Assembly (NCBI GenBank): GCA_013398955.1 | Contig: VWPU01002083.1 | Span: 558,001 to 622,000, forward strand | Direction: 5' to 3' | Length of the DNA: 64,000 bases | Source of the DNA: Callaeas wilsoni | Lineage: Eukaryota > Chordata > Aves > Passeriformes > Callaeidae | Shown: piece after piece, positions 58,291-64,000 of the stretch | Numbering within the stretch: position 1 is the first letter of the stretch | Layout: each line of letters begins with the position of its first letter | Position numbers and translations under genes: made by a program | The notes under the pieces: generated by a model | The model's input: only the letters and a program-made list of their open reading frames with translations | What the model was told of the DNA's origin: nothing | Database searches by the model: none

Positions 58291-59354
58291 GTTTAGTATA
58301 ATTGTATAAACATGAATATTAGCTGAAAAAATACCATTATAAACCATACTGAGTTACCACAATGTCCCTGATGGTGCACCAGTGTTCCAGTGGTTTCACC
58401 AGGGAAGGGTTTTGCATTGCACTGGGGTTGATTCATGATCCCATTTCCGAACAGGTAACATCTTGCCAGGGAGGAGATGGGTGGAACATGGATGTAGCTG
58501 TCTGTGCAACCTCTTGCTTGCCATGTTGGAGGGGCTCTATTCACTTTAGGGACCTGCAGATCCCTTCAGCTCCTTGTCCCAGGAAAACCTACCTTAGTTT
58601 TACAAGACAGGTGCCTGCCTTAGAATGTAAGGATAATAAAGATTTGAAACTACCTCAGGAGGGCCTGTTAGATCAGACCAATTTATTGAGGGCTTTATCC
58701 ACTCTTGCCTTAGCTGGAATAAACAGGGAATGCTCTACGCTAAATGAAGCTGGGATTTTGCATCAAGTCTGGAATGATTTAGCAAAATCTAATGTCAGCA
58801 ACACGGGGAACTGGGTCATCTTACTGTGCGTGGTGGGGTAGGAAGCTACTGCTGACACAGCAAGGACAAAACTACACACCTCTGGCACGTGGAAGGAAAA
58901 CCAGGTAGAAACAGGTACTGAGTGAAACAGTTCCATAACTACAAACCCCAAGTGAGAAAAGGGCCCTGAAGACACCCAGCCAGCTGATGGAGCGATCTGA
59001 AGTCACTCCAGCCAACATCTGCTTCAGCAGGAGCAGAACTTGCCTTGGTGTTGTTAGCACAAGTCTCAGTTCACACTGCAGGAAGTGTTTCCATTTCAGG
59101 GTGAGGTTTGCATCTGAATGCCAGTCTCTGGGAAGTGAAGAGGATAATTTTATCTAAACCGATTTTCCCACTCCCAACCATTTTACCCAGCAGGTCTCAT
59201 GTGCCAAGTGGAGCTTCACTAGTGGCTCTGCCTGTGTATTCACAGAAGATAGCTTTTTTAATTCTTTAGCAATTCCTTTGTTACTGGAGGATGGGAATGA
59301 AAGGCTGGCTGAATGAAGGGAGGCATGACCTCGGTGTCTTAATAAAATAAAATC
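58291..59354. other. Unassigned non-coding DNA with a 159-codon frame
   Basis: A plus-strand frame from ATG at 58362 to 58841 is 159 codons long and has no domain or homology I recognise. It has no adjacent promoter signal or supporting splice signals, so I list it only here and treat it as likely chance. Confidence 0.35.
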
Positions 59355-59425
59355 CTCTGGGGTTGGCCCAGAGGTTATGCTTCCATTGCCATGGGAGAGA
59401 CCTGGATTAATTCCTGCCCTGGTCC
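59355..59425 (+). mobile_element. tRNA-like SINE head relic
   Basis: 'ctctggggttggcccagagg', 'ttatgcttccattgccatgg', 'gagagacctggattaattcc' and 'tgccctggtcc' follow the tRNA-derived head of amniote SINEs (GTGGTTAGAGC, GACTGGGAGACCTGGGTTCAATTCCC, GCTCTG). The B box is degraded. Short and diverged. Confidence 0.4.
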
Positions 59426-60298
59426 TTTGCTCTGAGGCCCGGCAGCAGCAGTGCAGGGTGTTGCAGAGGTTTTGGCCAGCAATACTCATTAATGACCTTT
59501 CTGACTGATTGCAGGGCAGCGTGGATGAGCCCCAGGGGCACCCAGCCCTCCTCAGCTGGGCAGCAACGCCAGAGGGGAGTGGGACAGATGACAGCCCAGG
59601 TTAAGGAAGAGGTCTCAGGGCTCTTCTGGGGGCAAAGGACTTGTCCTCAGGTTTAAAAATGTAAAAAAAAACCAGAGAGGGACACACCCCGCTGCCACAG
59701 CTAGGCAAGATGTGGGATATTCAACAACATATTATTTGCTGGAAAGAAGATGTAGTTTTTTAGTTAAAATGTGGATCTCAGTGAAAACCACATTTATAAA
59801 ATTTCAAACAATGTATGTTTTGTGGTTGTTGGGACTGAGCACAGCACTCCTCACGGAGCTTTAAATCATTTCATATGAATGCAAAACACTCTCTGCTTTG
59901 CTGAATCTAGAGATCTCCAAAAGAGCCTGAATGTGAAAAGAAAAGTAACAGCTGAAAATTCCAACCAGCGGGCTCGAGTTTTCCAAGGCCTGTTTGCTTT
60001 GGCCTGCCTCAGCCATTCCTTTCTTTCTTTCTTTAGAAGTGTGAAACTGGTTGGTCGCTGGTATTTGTTCTGTGGTCTGCACTAACTGTTCCATCTGTGT
60101 AAACTCCGGCTTGCCAGCCTGGGAGTTTAACAACACTTTCCCTTCAGCTGGAAGGAAAATGAAAGTCCCGTTAAGTGGCACTTTGAAGCTTTGCAAAACA
60201 CCCTGCACTGGGTTTGAACACGGAGCGGGAAGGTCGGCTCCTGCCCGGCCATCAGCTCAGGCCCGTCAGAGCCTGGAGCCAGCACGGCAGCCCCGGAG
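59426..60298. other. Unassigned non-coding DNA
   Basis: No gene is recognised. Plus and minus frames of 110-115 codons at 59.86-60.38 kb are opposite each other and overlap the LTR edge. The 6 bp at 60293-60298 are one copy of the LTR target duplication. Confidence 0.4.
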
Positions 60299-60568
60299 TG
60301 CTGTGGTGAATGAACCAAACACAATAACCAGGGGGCCACAGAGCCCAGAAAAAGAGGTTTGGTGGGCTGGTACCAAAGAGTAAAACCCCCCTCTGTGAAG
60401 ATGCCTGCTGCCATTGAATTCCTAGGATCTGAGGGGGGCTCGGTCTGCCTGACAGACAGTTGATAGACACCCCTTGTATCTCCTAAGGAAAGGTAACCAG
60501 ACCTGTCCTGCCTTTCCCCTCTTCCTATAGGTCCCTGCTATGTCACCCCCGCCCCCTTCCCTGTATCC

Positions 60569-60578
60569 CTTAAAAGCC
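60569..60578 (+). promoter_or_regulatory. LTR TATA-like box
   Basis: cttaaaagcc inside the solo LTR, in the U3 position relative to the AATAAA. In related elements this drives viral transcription; whether it is active here cannot be seen. Confidence 0.45.
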
Positions 60579-60635
60579 CACTCAAACCACTATCTTGCTC
60601 TCTTCGCATGCAGTCCCCTTTGAGGGAGCTTCTAC

Positions 60636-60641
60636 AATAAA
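60636..60641 (+). terminator. LTR polyadenylation signal AATAAA
   Basis: Exact AATAAA in the R-like region of the solo LTR, about 60 bp downstream of the TATA-like box. Confidence 0.55.
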
Positions 60642-60871
60642 CCTTTGGAACACCGGCCGAAGGAGCCTCCTCTGCTCATCTGTTTCTGGCCACGCTTGGG
60701 CTACCCAAAAGCCCCAGGCACACTGGGCTCCGTGCTCGCCACCGCACGGGCTGGGAGGCTGGCTAGCGAGGCACGGAGGTGCCACGGGGTGTTCTCCCTT
60801 TGTGTGGGACACACCTGGACAAGCTGCTGCCATCTCAGCCCGGCCAGCGTGCCGGCGTATTAATACCGGAG

Positions 60872-63800
60872 CGCCTCGTGGCACGCTCAGCGTGGCGCGG
60901 CAAAGGAAGCAGCTGAAACCTGGTCACACACAAGGACAGACAACACAACTACGTCAGCTCTGTTTCATCTCTTTGTCACTGGCTACCAAGATTCTGATCT
61001 AGGGAAGTATTCAGGCTCTAAAATAATCTCTTAGGCTGCCAAATAAGAGTTAAATGCCCAAATACCTCACTGGGCCTGGTTTCCAGCTCATGTCACAAAT
61101 CAGGCTTGAAGATTTTCTCTATTTTGATGCCCAGCTTAGTCCTAAAAGGAGCCCAGTTCCTCTCTGAACAACCAGTTCAGCTCTGCCCATCATGACCAAA
61201 TCTTTGATTGCCTCTGATTTGTAGGACTGAAGATATTTCTATGGTGCTATTTTCATTCCAGATCACCACTACAACTGATCTTTTATCTGTGGGTTGCCAA
61301 GCTGTTATTCAAATTAGAGTCCAGCTTCCAGACAAGTTCTGTATCATTGACCAAGTCCTGGGAGGTGTAGGCTGAGGAGCAACCAGCTCCAGTACCCTTT
61401 GATGGAGGAGGGACTGCGTCTGCCACATGCCAGATTGACCTTGACAAAGGGTTGATCCCACCCAGGCAGGACTCTGAGTCCAGCTCTGATGGCACCTCTC
61501 CATTCCTAGGCCAGCTCCAATCTCAAGTTAAGCCTGGCTCAGTTCTTCTCCAAATATAAAATATAAAAACCCCCTGATTAAATCCACTCTCAGCCTTCTA
61601 TTTACACAGAAAAGATGACTGAAATGCTGTTTTGCCTCCTATTTCCACGTTGGTTGTCTTCTGCCCCATGATGTATATTTGTCCTTCCCAGGGCTCAGCC
61701 CTCCCTAGATTGTACTCCAGAGCCCCGGGCACAAGGCTGCCTTTTTCCCTTCCTCTTTTTTCATGTTGGTTTTTTTTGTTTTGGTTTGGTTTTTTTTGTT
61801 TCCTGGCTGTGTGCTTAGCAAGGGTATATTTTTAAAGCTGTGTAGGGGTTTTAGCTGCCTGAATTCTGTGATGGCTAACACAGAAGCTGTGCTGTTATTA
61901 CACAAGTAATACTTTGAAAATGTGTAGTAAAATTCAAGATCAGTTACTATCAACATAGGAGAGGGATATATCAGCTCAGAAAAAATCATTGCTGCTGAGA
62001 AAGCAGAATTCATCAGATTCTTCTAAAATAATGTTTCTGAACATTCATATGAACTCCCAACAGCTGTTGAGTTCAATCGTGTTTCCTCCTAATCAAAATA
62101 TATACTGTTAGTTTTTTTCACAGAAAATTTAGAGGAGCAGAGAGAGGATTGCAAGTGTTTTAAAGAAAACGACAAGTGACACTGGAAGTAAATGTGGTTT
62201 TGAAGATGATTTTCAATAAATAACCAGCTTACCGAAAAAAGCCTTTTCCTGAAATTCAAACCAAAAAAAATCACTGAACATTTTTCAGATTTGTCTTTCC
62301 CCTGCTGTCTTTTTCTGTCTAAAACCTGATTCTTTTTGACTATGTTTGACTTCAGCTGCGACATCTTATTTCAGCTGAAAATAAACTTCTATTGAAAAGT
62401 CGAAGCAGCTTTTCTCTGCAAGGATCTGGAGATTTCGCTTCAAGAAATGTTCGCAAAATATTCCACCACATAGCCTTTGCTGTAGGTAACCAGAGATATT
62501 TGTTCTCTGAAGAAAACTCCATTGCATAATGCAGACACCTTTTCATATTTTCTGCACTCGAGCTTGAACGCCTGTACCTGCCAACCTACTTCAACCAAAG
62601 AAAGGTCAGCTGTACATTTGCATAAAATCGAATACATTTGCATAAATCAAGCTGCAGCTTTATATACTACATTGATCTGGAATGCATATTGTGCTTTTCA
62701 TGGTGACAGGCAATGAGAGGCAGCACCAGGCAGTTATAAGAGTGTCTGTCTTCGGCTCAGCCCTGCACTGAAGTGAGTAGAGATCAATCCCCAACTCCAC
62801 CTGAATGCTCACAGATGTCAGTGAGACCACAGCAGATGGTCAGTTCTGCTTCTGCTCAGCTCACCAGAGAGTGAGAGAGTACTTTCCCCTCATTTTTTAT
62901 CTGTTGTGCTTTCCTGAAATCAAACCTGCAGTTATCAGAGGTTCATGTAAACTGAAAATTCAGATTAAATTATCCAAAATTAGGCTTTGCCAAGATCATC
63001 AATAAATTGATGTACCCAAGACTTTTTATACAATAAGTTTTAGTTCATTTGAGTTTATTCAAGATAGGAGGGTCATGATATATTTGGATCCAATTTTTTG
63101 TCTGATTGGATTAAAGTGGCAGAGAAAATCTAGACTCTCCTGACTTTTAGGAACTTGAGACTTCACATTAATTTCAAATTCCAGGAAATATCTAATAAAA
63201 CCACTGCAGCTGGCACTGTTCAAATTGCCAATATATTCAAAAGCAATTCAGAAGTGCTAAAGTGATGACGTTGACAGGAGAGCTTCTGAGTCCACAGTGG
63301 CACCAAGTCCTGTCCTGGAGAGTCAAGGGGCCAGGACACCTGCTCTCTACACTGATATCTGGCAAAGCTTTTTCTTAGGAAACCACCTGAGCAGCTCCAG
63401 ACTGGCTTATCAGATATGTCATTCCTTCCACCCTTAAATCCACCTAAGTAGATCTGCACAAGGATGGATCTCAAAACCAGACTCCTGCAAAGGAACTTTC
63501 TTTTTGATTTGGAGAGGAATTATTTTGTATCATAACCAAAAATTGCTTTCAAACGCTGCACCTGGGCTGTGTAAGCCAGGCAGGCAGGATTAGCCCTTTG
63601 CAGAAAAGCCCTTTTTAAACAACTCAGAGAACTGAGGGAGTGCCTGAGCCTGTCACCAGCATGGGGGTTGGCAGAGGGCATGGCCAGCAGTGTGAAAGGG
63701 TTTGATTTACCTGAATGCTGCTCTGCTACTCTGAGCAGAAATCACATTGTTTATCCAACCCCTTTGCTCTGATCTGCACTTTTGGGGTTCATGCTCAAAA

Positions 63801-64000
63801 CACGCAGCAGCCAGGTCAACAGCCTCAGACAGCAAAGGTCACTGAACCTGGGCACTAAAATAGGACACAGAAAGGTGTCCAGCTGAGCCCCACACTAACC
63901 CCTGCACACCACTCATTATTGCAGTGGTTATAGCTAATTAAGAGTGCAAGGTAGGATCCCCAGGCAGCTGACCAGAATCAGCTGGGGATTCTTGTGGTAT
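60872..64000. other. Unassigned non-coding DNA
   Basis: No gene is recognised. A T/G-rich low-complexity run lies at 61764-61800. AT-rich DNA dominates at 61.8-63.2 kb. Minus-strand frames of 91-102 codons at 61705-62364 show no domains. Confidence 0.4.

Larger units (their letters stand above)
60299..60865 (+). mobile_element. Solo LTR of an endogenous retrovirus (class II-like)
   Basis: The unit starts TGCTGTGGTG and is flanked on both sides by ccggag (60293-60298 and 60866-60871), a 6-bp target-site duplication as in ERVK-type (class II) integrations. Inside are a TATA-like cttaaaagcc (60569-60578), an AATAAA (60636-60641) about 60 bp later, and a GC-rich U5-like part. This is the U3-R-U5 order in the plus direction. 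The proposed 3' end, TTAATA, is not the usual CA, so the boundary is uncertain. There is no gag, pol or env, so it is a solo LTR left by recombination between two LTRs. It is unable to produce virus. Confidence 0.65.

Noticed and set aside
58362..58841. 159-codon plus-strand frame from an ATG
   Set aside because: No domain, no homology recognised and no supporting signals; kept only as a remark in the stretch entry.
1..64000. CRISPR arrays, phage, operons or other prokaryotic systems
   Set aside because: No spaced direct repeats, no dense coding; CR1 and ERV sequences show a vertebrate (bird) origin.

Overview
The window looks like nuclear DNA from a bird, most likely a songbird. Two kinds of evidence point there. 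First, it holds at least seven 5'-truncated CR1 (chicken repeat 1) LINE tails on both strands, several ending in the avian 'ATTCTATGATTCTAT'-type 3' end. Second, it holds one solo LTR with the layout of an avian endogenous retrovirus, flanked by a 6-bp direct repeat. The base composition is AT-leaning, introns or intergenic DNA dominate, and nothing looks prokaryotic: no operons, ribosome-binding sites or long ORFs. I could not identify any known protein-coding gene. The window is best read as intergenic or long-intron DNA.

Layout. 0-3.9 kb: a long CR1 tail (463-897), a 17-bp-stem hairpin (1183-1224) and a small reverse CR1 end. 3.95-8.0 kb: an (ATGG)n tract, a CR1 3' end (5115-5207), and an unexplained 170-codon open frame on the minus strand (7212-6700). 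8.0-8.9 kb: a SINE-like relic, then an AT-rich block with an 18-bp palindrome, an octamer motif and an inverted repeat, which is the best candidate conserved regulatory element. 9-19 kb: nothing recognised. 19-32.5 kb: a series of old tRNA-SINE (MIR-like) relics, a CR1 tail at 28.3 kb and a CA microsatellite. 38.3-38.6 kb: a CpG-rich patch. 40-51 kb: a SINE relic, a GC-richer stretch around 41.5-51 kb, then a CR1 tail of a different subfamily at 51.1 kb. 52.6-54.5 kb: a CpG-enriched TATA-bearing patch, a candidate 3' terminal exon (53541-53751, AATAAA at 53875), a 54-bp tandem duplication with the only ambiguous base (N at 53796), and a ~480-bp pure AGAGA pentanucleotide array. 55-61 kb: two reverse CR1 tails, a second candidate splice acceptor and micro-ORF (57.87-58.2 kb), a SINE head and the solo LTR (60299-60865). 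61-64 kb: nothing recognised.

No pathway or operon can be described. The points most worth following are the two exon-like open frames without homology (6.7-7.2 kb and 53.5-53.75 kb), the putative enhancer block at 8.36-8.93 kb, the CpG patches at 38.3 and 52.6 kb, and the pentanucleotide expansion beside an assembly ambiguity. All repeat-family names come from motif recognition by eye, not from a database search.
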